From the NCBI RefSeq assembly GCF_000586475.1, contig NZ_BAWJ01000012.1, positions 1-64,000 of the forward strand: a DNA stretch of 64,000 bases, in the 5' to 3' direction. This stretch comes from Psychrobacter sp. JCM 18903. Lineage in GTDB: Bacteria > Pseudomonadota > Gammaproteobacteria > Pseudomonadales > Moraxellaceae. Numbering within the stretch: the stretch's first letter is position 1; every line of letters starts with the position of its first letter. Position numbers and translations under genes: made by a program. Below the pieces are notes generated by a model. That model saw only the letters and a list, made by a program, of their open reading frames with translations, had not been told where the DNA came from and searched no databases. This document shows positions 19,448 through 28,902 of the stretch, in pieces.

Positions 19448-19647
19448 ACTCTCGATTCCCAAGTAGTGAAACGCGCTCACTTGAAGCTGATTCTAAACTA
19501 TAATATTTTAGAATGTGACACACAGTATAGAGCGTGTTACCCGTTCAACTTAAGTCGCTATCCTCGTTGTTATCTGCGTTATACTAGCCATAAGCATTGA
19601 CTATCACTGAGCTGACTGCTTAGATGGTTTATAACTAGGAGAATGTC

Positions 19648-19878
19648 ATGACTCAAGAACACGCTTCCCATGAAAAGCGCAAAATCATCGATAAGTTTTT
19701 GATGAAACTCACCAAAGAGGAGCCGCAAATGTATTATGCTAGCACCTCTGAGGTCGCTCGTAGTATCCATACTATGATAAAAGAACACACCAATCGCCTG
19801 TCGGTAGAAGATCAGGCGCTCGTTAGACATATGACCGTCGAGGAGATACAAGACTTGCTAGGCTTTCACCTTAAATAA
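19648..19878 (+). CDS. Small conserved-looking hypothetical protein (76 aa)
   Basis: I do not recognise a family. The reading frame starts with ATG preceded by AGGAG at good spacing and ends just before a strong terminator, which supports a real gene. The protein is charged, predicted mostly helical and cytoplasmic, with no cysteine, no signal peptide and no membrane segment. Its C-terminal 'HMTVEEIQDLLGFHLK' looks like a short helical element. It is divergent from the DASH photolyase gene. No function can be proposed. Confidence 0.65.
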   Translation: MTQEHASHEKRKIIDKFLMKLTKEEPQMYYASTSEVARSIHTMIKEHTNRLSVEDQALVRHMTVEEIQDLLGFHLK

Positions 19879-19899
19879 TCACACTTTCAACGTTCCCAT

Positions 19900-19930
19900 A
19901 AAAAAGCCCGCTTATTTGCAGGCTTTTTTA
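19900..19930. terminator. Bidirectional rho-independent terminator
   Basis: AAAAAGCCCGC pairs with GCAGGCTTTTT (one mismatch) around TTATTT. It separates the small protein gene and the convergent aldehyde dehydrogenase gene. Confidence 0.85.
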
Positions 19931-19971
19931 TTATTGAAACTTTAATTTAGAGCATTGAAAATATACATCGC

Positions 19972-21460
19972 TTAAAACGGATACTCACGTGGCTCATGCT
20001 GCATAGATATCCAGTGAGTTCTAGTGAACTCTTCTAGCACCCACTCACCGTTAAAACGACCAATACCTGAGTTTTTCTCGCCACCGAATGGTAAGTTACT
20101 TTCATCATTGACTGAAATATCATTAATATGGGTCATGCCTGCTCTGATACCGCGAGCAAAGCGCATGCCTTTTGCCATATCTTTTGTAAATACCGCACTC
20201 GACAGACCAAACATTGAGTCATTGGCAATCGATAATGCATCATCTTCATCTTTGGCACGGATGATACCGACCAATGGTCCAAACACCTCATTACGTGACA
20301 AATCCATCTCGCGCGTCACTTCAGTAAAGATGTGCGGCGGTACAACTTGTCCTTTAATCTCACCACTTAATATCATTTTTGCGCCTTCTTGCTGCGCATT
20401 AGCGATTTTCTCTTTCAACGATTCGACTTGTTTTTTGTTAATAATCGGACCAACCGCCGTGTTTTGTTTGCTCGGATCGCCGACATTTAACGTTTTAACG
20501 TGCGCCAAGAAACGCTCAACAAAGTCATCATAAATCTCGTCTTCAACGATAATACGATTAATAGCAATACAGATTTGACCTTGATGTAAGAATTTGCCAA
20601 AGGCTGCTGCTTTGACTGCTTGCTCAATATCAGCGTCTTTTAGTACCACAAATGGGCTGTTACCACCCAACTCAAGCGCTACTTGTTTAATGTAGTCGCC
20701 GCCATTGGCCAACTCGCCAATGCGCTTACCGACTGAAGTAGAACCAGTAAATGATACAAAGCTTGGGGTTTTGTGTTCAACAATCGCATCTCCTATCTCT
20801 TTGCCTGAACCAACAACCACGTTGAGCAAGCCTTTTGGTAAACCTGCTTCTTCAAATACTTTTGCTAGCAGCAAACCACCAGTCACTGGGGTATCACTCG
20901 CAGGCTTGAGTACCACAGCGTTACCAAGTGCTAAGCTGGTGCAATAGAACGTTGGGTCAAATGTAATGGAAAGTTCCACGGACTAATGACAGCGACGACA
21001 CCGATGGGCTCACGGTAAACAAAGTTTTCTTTGCCAGGGGTGTTAGATGGACGAATCTCGCCATGTACACGACTGGGGAATGTCGCAGCCTCAAGGGTAA
21101 TGGCGCGGGTAGCAGCAAACTCAACCATGGCTTTAACACGGTACTGCCCGACTCTTTAATGAGCCAATCGACGATTTCATCTTGGCGCTGATCTAAAATC
21201 TCAACCACTTTATATAGCACACCTGCTCGTGTCGCTGGCGTCTGCTGTGCCCACTCTTTTTGTGCCGCACTTGCTGCTTGATACGCTTCATTAAGCTGTG
21301 CTTCTGTCGCCTGCTGAATCTTTACAAGTGTATCGCCATTGTAGGGGTTGGTATTGGTATTAACGCTATCATCTTGACCGCTTTGCCATTCCCCTGCAAT
21401 GTACTGGAGGTGGAAATCATTATAGGCATTGGCTTTGGTATTATCGGTATCAGTTGACAT
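19972..21460 (-). CDS. NAD(P)-dependent aldehyde dehydrogenase (two frameshifts)
   Basis: Oxidises an aldehyde to the acid. ALDH motifs are '[15 protein letters not shown]', '[17 protein letters not shown]', '[14 protein letters not shown]', the general base in '[12 protein letters not shown]' and the nucleophile Cys in '[12 protein letters not shown]'. The 'LGGNSPF' and 'GQIC' variants resemble aromatic or general aldehyde dehydrogenases; the substrate is unknown. Frames break near 21137 and 20934. Adding one base at each restores '[16 protein letters not shown]' and '[15 protein letters not shown]', for about 496 residues. Start at 21460 has GAGAAG upstream. The gene is divergent from the NemR-like regulator, and an operator lies between them, so it is probably part of that regulon. 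Confidence 0.87.
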
Positions 21461-21866
21461 AATTCTTCTCATTTATTTTATGGATGTTATGTTGGTTGTC
21501 AATAAAACAGTATGGGTAGCAAATTGAGGCAGATCAAAAATAACCTTTAACACAGTTATTTATATTAAATAGCCTGCGCTCGCGACATTTGATTAAGCAC
21601 ATCAAAACGAAACTTGCTAGACGACTGGTCTAATGCTACCATAGACCTCATATAAATAAGCGTATTTTGTCAGAAAGTATTGTTGAAAAAACGTAACGTG
21701 ACCATATCAACCTTTACAATAAGCACTCATTATAAGCAACAATAAAAATCTGCATCTACCCATAGAAAGTATCATGAATAATTGTTAATAGCGCGCTAAG
21801 TAGCATTATTCGCCATACCTTATCTCTGAAATACATTCATAAAAAATATAGGAGGACATTACCATT
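21461..21866. other. Divergent regulatory region of the carbonyl-defence cluster
   Basis: Holds promoters for the aldehyde dehydrogenase (minus) and the NemR-like regulator (plus), and the first NemR-type operator (21618-21632). No other coding or RNA feature seen. Confidence 0.55.
21618..21632. promoter_or_regulatory. NemR-type palindromic operator, copy 1
   Basis: TAGAC-GACTG-GTCTA is an inverted repeat of TAGAC/GTCTA. The identical 15 bp, with a shared preceding C, occurs again at 22558-22572 on the other side of the regulator gene. TAGAC/GTCTA half-sites resemble those bound by NemR-type TetR proteins. Confidence 0.7.
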
Positions 21867-22469
21867 ATGTCTGCGGCCTCAACCACAATCCCACCAGATA
21901 CCAAAACGCATCTGTTAGAAACAGGCTATCAACTGATTTCCAAAAAAGGTTTTACTGCCGTCGGTATCAAACAAATACTAGACACAGCCGGTATTCCTAA
22001 AGGCTCTTTTTACCATTATTTTGCCTCAAAGGAAGCGTTCGGTGAAGCTATCATCAGTCATTATTTTACTGACTATAAGATACGCTTAGACAACATTGGT
22101 CGTCAAAAAGTTAATGCCCAGCAAAAGATTTATGATTACTTTCAAAGCTGGTATGACACCCAACAAAATGGCTGTGATCATGAAAAATGCTTGGTGGTGA
22201 AGCTCAGCGCTGAGGTTGCAGATCTGTCTGAACCTATGCGCATCGCACTGAATGCTGGTTATCAGCAGACCATCAGCTGGCTTGCCGAACAAATCAAAGC
22301 AGGCTGGGCGGATGACTCTGTACCACAACCTGACAATATCGCGGCCGAGAGCATGGCAAAACGTTGGTATTTTGTTTGGCTTGGTGCCAGTTTAATCGCC
22401 AAGATTAGCCAAACCAATACACCGCTTGCAGAAGTATGGCAGATGACTACTTCTCAATTGGGACGCTAA
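21867..22469 (+). CDS. NemR-like TetR-family redox/electrophile-responsive repressor
   Basis: A 200-residue TetR protein. The N-terminal HTH is 'AVGIKQILDTAGIPKGSFYH' followed by 'YFASKEAFGEAI'. The ligand domain has 'KCLVVKLSAEVADLSEPMR', nearly the same as the E. coli NemR segment around its sensing Cys106. It also has 'WLGASLIAKISQT', matching the region of NemR Lys175, the partner of that Cys. NemR senses hypochlorite, methylglyoxal and other electrophiles. AGGAGG lies before the start. Identical operators flank the gene, which indicates autoregulation and control of the divergent aldehyde dehydrogenase and the downstream yqhD gene. Frame intact. Confidence 0.83.
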   Translation: MSAASTTIPPDTKTHLLETGYQLISKKGFTAVGIKQILDTAGIPKGSFYHYFASKEAFGEAIISHYFTDYKIRLDNIGRQKVNAQQKIYDYFQSWYDTQQNGCDHEKCLVVKLSAEVADLSEPMRIALNAGYQQTISWLAEQIKAGWADDSVPQPDNIAAESMAKRWYFVWLGASLIAKISQTNTPLAEVWQMTTSQLGR

Positions 22470-22557
22470 TTTCGTGCGTTAAACGCTTTTTAGCCATTTA
22501 TACTTCCCTATATCTAAAGCAAAAAATTGAGTTATAAGAGAGTTTTGTAAAAATTAC

Positions 22558-22572
22558 TAGACGACTGGTCTA
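22558..22572. promoter_or_regulatory. NemR-type palindromic operator, copy 2
   Basis: Exact second copy of TAGACGACTGGTCTA, about 105 bp before the yqhD start, where it would cover or adjoin that promoter. Confidence 0.7.
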
Positions 22573-22677
22573 TTTAATGTACAATGCCCACAGTTGTAAA
22601 AACGAAAGGCTAATTTGCCACTGAGATTTTTGCACCCCATACGCCCAACACAAATATTTAATGATTTTAGGAATACT

Positions 22678-23897
22678 ATGAATAACTTCCAATATTACAA
22701 TCCAGTACGTATCGTCTTTGGTGAGGGTCAAATCAAACAACTATCGGAATTGGTCCCGACTGATGCCCGTGTGCTTATCACTTATGGTGGCGGTTCGGCA
22801 CAGCGCACAGGTACGCTAGACGAAGTAAAAGAAGCCTTGGCTGCGAGCGGTACACGTACCGTATTCGAATTTGGTGGTATTGAAGCCAATCCAGAATTCA
22901 CGACTCTTTTAAAAGCAGCAGACATGGTCAATGAACACAATATTGACTTTTTGCTAGCGGTCGGTGGTGGCTCAGTCATTGATGGTAGTAAATTTGTGGC
23001 ATTGGTATCATCCCTCACTGAAGAAGATGGCACGACTGTCTCACGCGAACAAGCATGGAATGCACTAACCAGCTATTGCAGAGACATTGATTCTGCCATC
23101 GATTTGGGTGCTGTTTTGACCATTCCAGCCACTGGCTCTGAGATGAACTCAGGCGGCGTCATCAATTATAGTGAACGTCAAGCTAAGCTACCATTGGCAA
23201 CGCACTTGCCTTCCCTAAGTTCTCAATATTAGATCCAATCAAAACACTGACATTACCTGAGCGTCAAGTGATGAATGGTGTGGCTGATGCCTTTGTCCAT
23301 GTCATGGAACAGTACCTAACGTATACAGTCAATGCAAAAGTGCAAGATGCCTTTGCTGAGAGCTTGCTGAAAATCCTCATTGATGAAGGTCGTATCGTTA
23401 AACAAGATCCAGAAAACTTAGAAACTCGTAAGAATATTATGTGGACAGCGACCATGGCACTCAATGGTCTAATCGGTGCAGGCGTACCGCAAGACTGGAC
23501 GACACATATGATCGGTCATGAGCTAACCTCGTTACACAGTATCGATCATGCCCGCACCCTAACCATTTTATTACCCTCAGTAATGCGTGAGCTAAAAGAA
23601 AGCAAAAAAGAGAAACTACTTCAATATGCACATAATGTCTGGAATATTACGCTTGATGATACCCATCAAGACGAAGACGCTGTCATTGAAGCCGCTATTG
23701 TCCATACCGAAAACTTCTTCCGCGACCTTGGCTTGCCCGTCAGTTTAGAAGATGCAGAACTTGATGCATCAGCTATTGATCCGATTATCAAGCAGCTTGA
23801 AGCACACAACATGGTTCAGTTAGGCGAGCACAGCAACAATGATTTAGAAGTGTCACGCCGTATTCTACAACGTGCTATTAGTAGTAAAGCTGCTTAA
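22678..23897 (+). CDS. yqhD: NADPH-dependent iron-containing alcohol dehydrogenase / aldehyde reductase (frameshifted)
   Basis: Reduces toxic aldehydes such as methylglyoxal, acrolein and lipid-peroxidation products. It follows E. coli YqhD closely: 'MNNFQYYNPVRIVFGEGQI', 'ARVLITYGGGSAQRTG', the NADPH loop 'AVGGGSVIDGSKF', 'TIPATGSEMNSGGVI', and the metal-site residues in 'GVADAFVHVMEQY', 'THMIGHELTSLHSIDHA'. One T lost near 23195 breaks the frame; restoring it gives 'AKLPFGNALAFPKFSILDP' and about 406 residues. AGGA precedes the ATG. It lies just downstream of the second NemR-type operator, matching the role of NemR-like proteins in controlling carbonyl detoxification. Confidence 0.9.
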
Positions 23898-24053
23898 TAA
23901 AAACACCACCGTAATAAGAAACACATATTGTTATGCTATTTATAGTAGTTGCTCAGCACTGAGTAACTACTCCATTCACTATTAAATATCAAAACCAGTA
24001 AATATTAAAATCAATAGAATCTTAAAATCAATAAATAGAAAAGGAATCTGATA

Positions 24054-25103
24054 ATGAGCTTTGATAAACAACAAAATCAAAAAACAAACCGTCAAATCAA
24101 ATTGGCAAGCCGTCCAACAGGTGAGCCAAAAGCTGAAAACTTTGATATGGTAACCAGCGATATCCCATCGCCAAATAACAATGAAATGCTGCTGCGTACC
24201 GTTTACTTATCCTTAGATCCATACATGCGTGGACGTATGAGCGATGCGAAAAGCTATGCTGATCCGCTAGAAGTGGGTGACGTCATGATGGGTGGCACGG
24301 TTGCCCAAGTCGTTGAATCCAATATCGATAAATTTGCTGTGGGTGACTTAGTGGTCTCAAACTCAGGCTGGCAAGACTATAGCGTCAGTGATGGCGAAGG
24401 CGTATTAAAGCTTGACAAAAACATGTCAAATCCCTCTTATGGTTTAGGCGTACTAGGTATGCCAGGCTTTACCGGTTACATGGGTTTGACCGACATCGGT
24501 AAGCCGCAAAAAGAGGAAACTTTGGTCGTCGCTGCTGCAACGGGTCCCGTTGGTGCAACGGTAGGTCAAGTTGGCAACCAGTATGGCTTACGTACCGTTG
24601 GTGTGGCTGGTGGCAAAGAAAAATGTGACTTTGCTGTCAATGAGCTAGGCTTTGATGTCTGTATTGACCATAAAGCGGATGACTTTGCCGAGCAATTAAA
24701 AGCGGCTTGCCCAGATGGCATCGATATCTATTACGAAAACGTCGGTGGCAAGGTGTTTGATGCCGTTATGCCATTATTAAATGCGCATGCACGTATCCCA
24801 GTCTGTGGTCTGGTCTCGCAATACAACGCCACCGAGCTGCCTGATGGTAAAGATCGTTTAGGCGTATTAATGGGCAACATTCTAAGCCGTCGTCTCACCA
24901 TCAAAGGGTTTATTATTTTTGAAGAGTATGGCGATCACTTCCCAGAATTCTTAAAAACCATGAGCAAATGGGTCGAGTCAGGCGATGTTAAAACCAAAGA
25001 ATATATCGCTGAAGGCTTAGACGATGCACCAAATGCCTTTGTGCGCATGCTAAATGGCGATAACTTTGGTAAAACAGTGGTTAAAGTTTCTGAGGTTGAA
25101 TAA
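24054..25103 (+). CDS. NADPH-dependent alkenal/one oxidoreductase, CurA-like (MDR family)
   Basis: A medium-chain dehydrogenase/reductase without zinc that reduces alpha,beta-unsaturated carbonyls. The 349-residue protein starts with 'RQIKLASRPTGEPKAENFD' and has 'YLSLDPYMRGRMSD', 'GMPGFTGYMGLTDIG', the Rossmann region 'VAAATGPVGATVGQVG' and 'YYENVGGKVFDAVMPLL'. These are the marks of the YncB/CurA and leukotriene B4 dehydrogenase group. AAGGAA precedes the start. It is about 155 bp after yqhD, so it may have its own promoter or be co-transcribed. Frame intact. Confidence 0.87.
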   Translation: MSFDKQQNQKTNRQIKLASRPTGEPKAENFDMVTSDIPSPNNNEMLLRTVYLSLDPYMRGRMSDAKSYADPLEVGDVMMGGTVAQVVESNIDKFAVGDLVVSNSGWQDYSVSDGEGVLKLDKNMSNPSYGLGVLGMPGFTGYMGLTDIGKPQKEETLVVAAATGPVGATVGQVGNQYGLRTVGVAGGKEKCDFAVNELGFDVCIDHKADDFAEQLKAACPDGIDIYYENVGGKVFDAVMPLLNAHARIPVCGLVSQYNATELPDGKDRLGVLMGNILSRRLTIKGFIIFEEYGDHFPEFLKTMSKWVESGDVKTKEYIAEGLDDAPNAFVRMLNGDNFGKTVVKVSEVE

Positions 25104-25322
25104 CCGAACCAATGGTTCTCAGTTGGTTGAATCGCAAATAACGACTTAACAACATAATTTGCTAAGACAACCACTGAAAATGACCTCTCAACCATGAATA
25201 CTGTTCTATGAATACCGCTAGCAGTCATTGCAAATACTCATATTGATTGCAGATGATTAATTAAGCATGACTGCTAACAACCCATGATTTAAGAACAACA
25301 TCAATAATAAATAAGGACGACT

Positions 25323-25999
25323 ATGAATATTTTAATGGTACTAACCTCACATGATAAGTTGGGCGATACTGGCAAAAAACGGGCTTTTGGCTAGAAGAAT
25401 TTGCCGCGCCTTATTACGCTTTTATCGATGCGGGCGTCAATGTGACACTTGCTTCTCCTGCTGGCGGGCAGCCACCGCTTGATCCGAGCAGTGACACTGA
25501 AGACACGCAAACGAAAGATACCAAGCGTTTTAAAGAAGACAGCGACGCTCAAAAGCATCTTGCCAATACTGAAAAACTCGCTGATATGAACGCTGAAGAT
25601 TTTGATTCAGTCTTTTATCCAGGCGGTCATGGTCCACTATGGGACTTGGCAGTCGATAAAAATTCGATTAATTTGATTGAGACGTTTGTCAAACAAGACA
25701 AACCTGTCGCCTTTGTTTGTCATTCTCCAGCCGCTCTTAAAAATGTCAAAATTGACGGTGAGTATTTAGTCAAAGGCAAAACAGTGACTGGCTTTACTAA
25801 TTCAGAAGAAGACGCCGTTGGTCTAACAGATGTCGTGCCATTCTTAGTAGAAGATGCACTAAAAGCCAATGGTGGTAACTATGAAAAAGCCGCTGATTGG
25901 GAATCATTTGTGGTCGAAGATGGCTTGCTGATTACTGGACAAAACCCAGCTTCATCAGAGGAAGCTGCCAAGCGCTTAATCACTAAGCTGAAAGGTTAA
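25323..25999 (+). CDS. DJ-1/PfpI family (type 1 glutamine amidotransferase-like) protein (frameshifted)
   Basis: Probably a glyoxalase/deglycase-like or chaperone-like stress protein. 'FDSVFYPGGHGPLWDLAV' and the nucleophile elbow 'VAFVCHSPAALKN' with the catalytic Cys identify the Hsp31-like branch of the DJ-1 superfamily. The acidic residue that polarises the Cys is likely in the early segment 'LGDTGKKTGFWLEE'. That segment contains the frameshift: the A-run at 25374-25379 needs one more A. The repaired protein has about 225 residues. AAGGA precedes the ATG. Its place after curA-like and yqhD genes fits a role against reactive carbonyls. Confidence 0.83.
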
Positions 26000-26046
26000 T
26001 ATTTTTTTAACGTTAATATAATAGACCATGCAAAAAGGCCACTATC

Positions 26047-26676
26047 ATGATTCGCTTACATCATCTCAACCAGTCTCGCTCATTACGTATTTTATGGCTT
26101 TTAGAAGAGCTGGGCGTGCCTTATGAGATCATTAGTCATCAACGCGATCCTAATACTCATTTGGCACCAGACAGTTTAAAGGCGGTACATCCACTCGGTA
26201 AATCTCCGGTTATCGAGATGGATGGTCAACTTTATGCCGAGTCGGGTGCAATCACTGAGTTATTGATTGAGCGATTTGCGCCAGAGCGCTTACGTCCTAC
26301 GACTGATAGCGTAGACTATGGACATTATCTGCAATGGATTAACTTTGCTGAAAGCTCGCTCATGTTGCCGTTATTACTGGAGCTATTTACCAAAAAAGCC
26401 GGTATCGTCGATAACGAGTTTTTAGATGGTTATATCAGTCAAGAAAAACACAGACTGTTGAGCTATCTAAACGAGGAAGTTGCAGATAAGCCATTTATCG
26501 TTGGTCATAAGCTAAGCGGCGCTGACTTTATGCTGTCTTTTGACTTAATCATGCTGGCTAAGCGTGAAGCGTTAGATGATTATCCGCATATCAAGCAGTA
26601 TGCTTTACAACTCGCCAGTCTTGATAGCTATCAGCGCAGCATGCGTTTAGAGGCGAATTATGATTACTCTATTTAG
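26047..26676 (+). CDS. Glutathione S-transferase
   Basis: Conjugates glutathione to electrophiles. The 209-residue protein has an N-terminal thioredoxin-like domain with 'RLHHLNQSRSLRILWLLEEL', the glutathione contacts 'LGKSPVIEMDGQLYAESGAI', and a helical C-terminal domain with 'FIVGHKLSGADFMLSFDLIM' (the N-capping box of GSTs). It closes the carbonyl/electrophile cluster, 47 bp after the DJ-1-like gene and just before a strong terminator. Frame intact. Confidence 0.88.
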   Translation: MIRLHHLNQSRSLRILWLLEELGVPYEIISHQRDPNTHLAPDSLKAVHPLGKSPVIEMDGQLYAESGAITELLIERFAPERLRPTTDSVDYGHYLQWINFAESSLMLPLLLELFTKKAGIVDNEFLDGYISQEKHRLLSYLNEEVADKPFIVGHKLSGADFMLSFDLIMLAKREALDDYPHIKQYALQLASLDSYQRSMRLEANYDYSI

Positions 26677-26713
26677 TACCATGGTCTAACTGTTTATCGA
26701 CTATTTAATGTAT

Positions 26714-26743
26714 AAAAAAACAGCTCTTTATAGAGCTGTTTTT
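26714..26743. terminator. Rho-independent terminator ending the carbonyl-defence cluster
   Basis: AACAGCTCT pairs perfectly with AGAGCTGTT around TTAT, flanked by A- and T-runs. Confidence 0.92.
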
Positions 26744-26779
26744 ATGGGTGAAAATGACCTGAGTCGTAGCTATGTGACA

Positions 26780-26887
26780 TATAGTCAAGGAATTTTAGAA
26801 TCGCTACAAGGCGACCGACCGCAGATAGTACACTGAGTACATCTATGGCGGGTAAAGCCGTAGCAGTTTAAAAGTGCTCTGACTATA
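26780..26887. repeat. Dispersed ~108-bp element with terminal TATAGTC/GACTATA, copy A
   Basis: Begins TATAGTC and ends GACTATA. It can be aligned base for base, almost without gaps, to copy B at 51332-51438, including the core TACAAGGC-ACCGA and the spacing of AGAT, GTAC/ATAC and GCNGTA blocks. Non-coding. Confidence 0.7.
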
Positions 26888-27045
26888 GCACTGTGTTTCT
26901 TATCGTCTATCATTGACAGACAGCTGCATCTATCTTTTAACTTGATTTTCAATGTGTTAGTTATGCGTGATAAATGCTCAACAAAAATTATGATAAAATA
27001 TTCAAAACAGGGTTTAGAATACTTTTTTGGTTTTATCAGCCTACT

Positions 27046-27090
27046 AAATGACTTTCTGTTAAATGACTTTTTATTAAATGACTTTGAACG
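27046..27090. repeat. 15-bp tandem repeat, three units
   Basis: Units TAAATGACTTTCTGT, TAAATGACTTTTTAT and TAAATGACTTTGAAC stand head to tail about 90 bp before the MFS start. Confidence 0.75.
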
Positions 27091-27178
27091 TCTTGAGCTT
27101 CATGACTATCCGACGAGCGCGATGCTTGTTTAACAACGGCTATACACCATTTTATCCCTCTACGCAGATTATCCATCC

Positions 27179-28795
27179 ATGAGTACTGAATACCAGTTTA
27201 AGCCCCATGAACGACCATTCATGCTTGGCTCGCCTGCCACCCCTGATCACCCTGTGCGCCGTAAAGTATTTTATTTACTGATTGGTATTTTTATCGGCTT
27301 AACTGCCAGCTTTCAGAACGGTCTATTGGTCGCGAATCTCACTCAAATCCAAGGCGAAATGGGTTTAACGCCCGTAGAAGGTGGCTGGATATCAGTCGCC
27401 TACAATATGACCAATGCTTGTGTCACGGTGCTGCTGTACAAAATTCGCCAGCAATTTGGCATGTCGTTATTTAGCAAAATCACTTTGTTCTTTTTATTGG
27501 CAGCCACCAGTATGCAGTGGTTGGTCAGTAGCAATCTACTCAGTACGACGATTGGGGTTAGCATTGAGCCTTATTATTTAGAACTGCTCGCCCGTGGCTT
27601 TAGTGGTGTGGTGGCTAGTGCGATGACGGTATTGTCTATTTTTTATTGTCTACAAGGCATGCCAACTGCTCGGCGTATCAGCGGACTTATTTTGGGCTTT
27701 GGCTTGGTGCAGTTTGGCATTCCACTGTCACGGATTATCTCGCCTTATTTAGCCGTTGATGGTCAGCTTGAAGGTTTATTTTTATTTCAAGTGGGACTAT
27801 CGCTGATTTGCTTTGGGCTTATTAATATTCTTGAGCTACCACCGGGCAACACGGAAAAGGTCTTTGAAAAACTTGATTTGGTGAGTTTTGGCTTTTTTGC
27901 CAGTGGTCTTGCCGCCCTATCGGTATTTTTAGTACAAGGTAGAATTCAATGGTGGACAATGCCTTGGCTTAGCTATCCATTGATCATTGCCGTCGTGACT
28001 ATCTCGATTGCTTTATGGATTGAGACGCACCGCAAAAACCCAATGCTACAAGTGCGCTGGATGCGTAGTCGCACCATTATTGCCTTTATGATTACTGGTG
28101 CCGTCATGCGTATTTTGCTGTCTGAGCAAAGTGTGGGCGCCGCAGGATTATTAGCAAACCTTGGTTATGGTAATGACCAGCTGATTGTTTTTTATGCGAT
28201 CATCTTGGTGGCTAGCATACTGGCATTAGTGATTAGCATTTTTACCACCAAGGCGACGGATCTGCGCCGACCCGTGATTTTTGCGGTTGCCTTGATTGCG
28301 ATTGGTGCATGGGTAGATACGGGTGTGTCGCTAAACTCTGCCCCTTATATGTTCTATTTCAGTCAGTTTATAATCGCTTTTGCTGCCGTTTATTTCATGG
28401 GACCAATGGTATTTGAAGGTATGTTTCGCGCCATTGCTAACGGACCTGCCTACATTATTAGCTTTTCGGTGATTTTTGGTATCTCACAAACGATCGGCGG
28501 TTTGGCAGGCGCGGCAGGTATTCAAGCATTTACTACCATTCGTACTCAGATGCATTATACCGATATGGTCAGTTCAATGAATACCACTGATCCTGCTACG
28601 ATGACCCAAATGCTACAGAGTGTGCAACGTCAAGCAACGGTCGCCGCTTATGACGATTTATTCTTTTTGATGGCGGTGAGCGCCACTATCACTGCGTTAT
28701 ATTTATTGATGGTTTATTTTTACTACCTTTATCATAAACGCAATCCACTTGGTAAAGAACTTGCCGCATTGGCAGAAATGATGGGCAAAAAATAA
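27179..28795 (+). CDS. MFS transporter, DHA2/EmrB-like 14-TM efflux pump
   Basis: An inner-membrane proton antiporter, probably for drugs or toxic organics. The 538-residue protein has about 14 hydrophobic segments, the DHA2-type helix 1-2 region 'TQIQGEMGLTPVEGGWISVA' and 'RGFSGVVASAMTVLSIFYCL' in helix 4. It is followed 107 bp later by an EmrA/HlyD-like adaptor gene, the usual pairing for tripartite export through an outer-membrane channel such as TolC; no such channel gene is in the window. The start has no clear ribosome site. Frame intact. Confidence 0.83.
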   Translation: MSTEYQFKPHERPFMLGSPATPDHPVRRKVFYLLIGIFIGLTASFQNGLLVANLTQIQGEMGLTPVEGGWISVAYNMTNACVTVLLYKIRQQFGMSLFSKITLFFLLAATSMQWLVSSNLLSTTIGVSIEPYYLELLARGFSGVVASAMTVLSIFYCLQGMPTARRISGLILGFGLVQFGIPLSRIISPYLAVDGQLEGLFLFQVGLSLICFGLINILELPPGNTEKVFEKLDLVSFGFFASGLAALSVFLVQGRIQWWTMPWLSYPLIIAVVTISIALWIETHRKNPMLQVRWMRSRTIIAFMITGAVMRILLSEQSVGAAGLLANLGYGNDQLIVFYAIILVASILALVISIFTTKATDLRRPVIFAVALIAIGAWVDTGVSLNSAPYMFYFSQFIIAFAAVYFMGPMVFEGMFRAIANGPAYIISFSVIFGISQTIGGLAGAAGIQAFTTIRTQMHYTDMVSSMNTTDPATMTQMLQSVQRQATVAAYDDLFFLMAVSATITALYLLMVYFYYLYHKRNPLGKELAALAEMMGKK

Positions 28796-28902
28796 CAGGT
28801 GATAATTATATCGATTTGTTGCTGTTACCTTTTCTTCTTATGCTAATTACTATATTTTAAAAAGTTATCCACTATGTTTACTAATCTCATTAGGAGCGCG
28901 TC

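Larger units (their letters stand above)
26744..27178. other. Intergenic region holding a dispersed repeat and a short tandem repeat
   Basis: Between the GST terminator and the MFS gene lie dispersed repeat copy A (26780-26887) and a 15-bp tandem repeat (27046-27090). A 63-codon frame across the tandem repeat has no ribosome site and is not called. Confidence 0.5.

Noticed and set aside
26942-27133. A 63-codon frame with repeated 'LLNDF'
   Set aside because: The repetition comes from a 15-bp tandem repeat in intergenic DNA; no ribosome-binding site and no family features.
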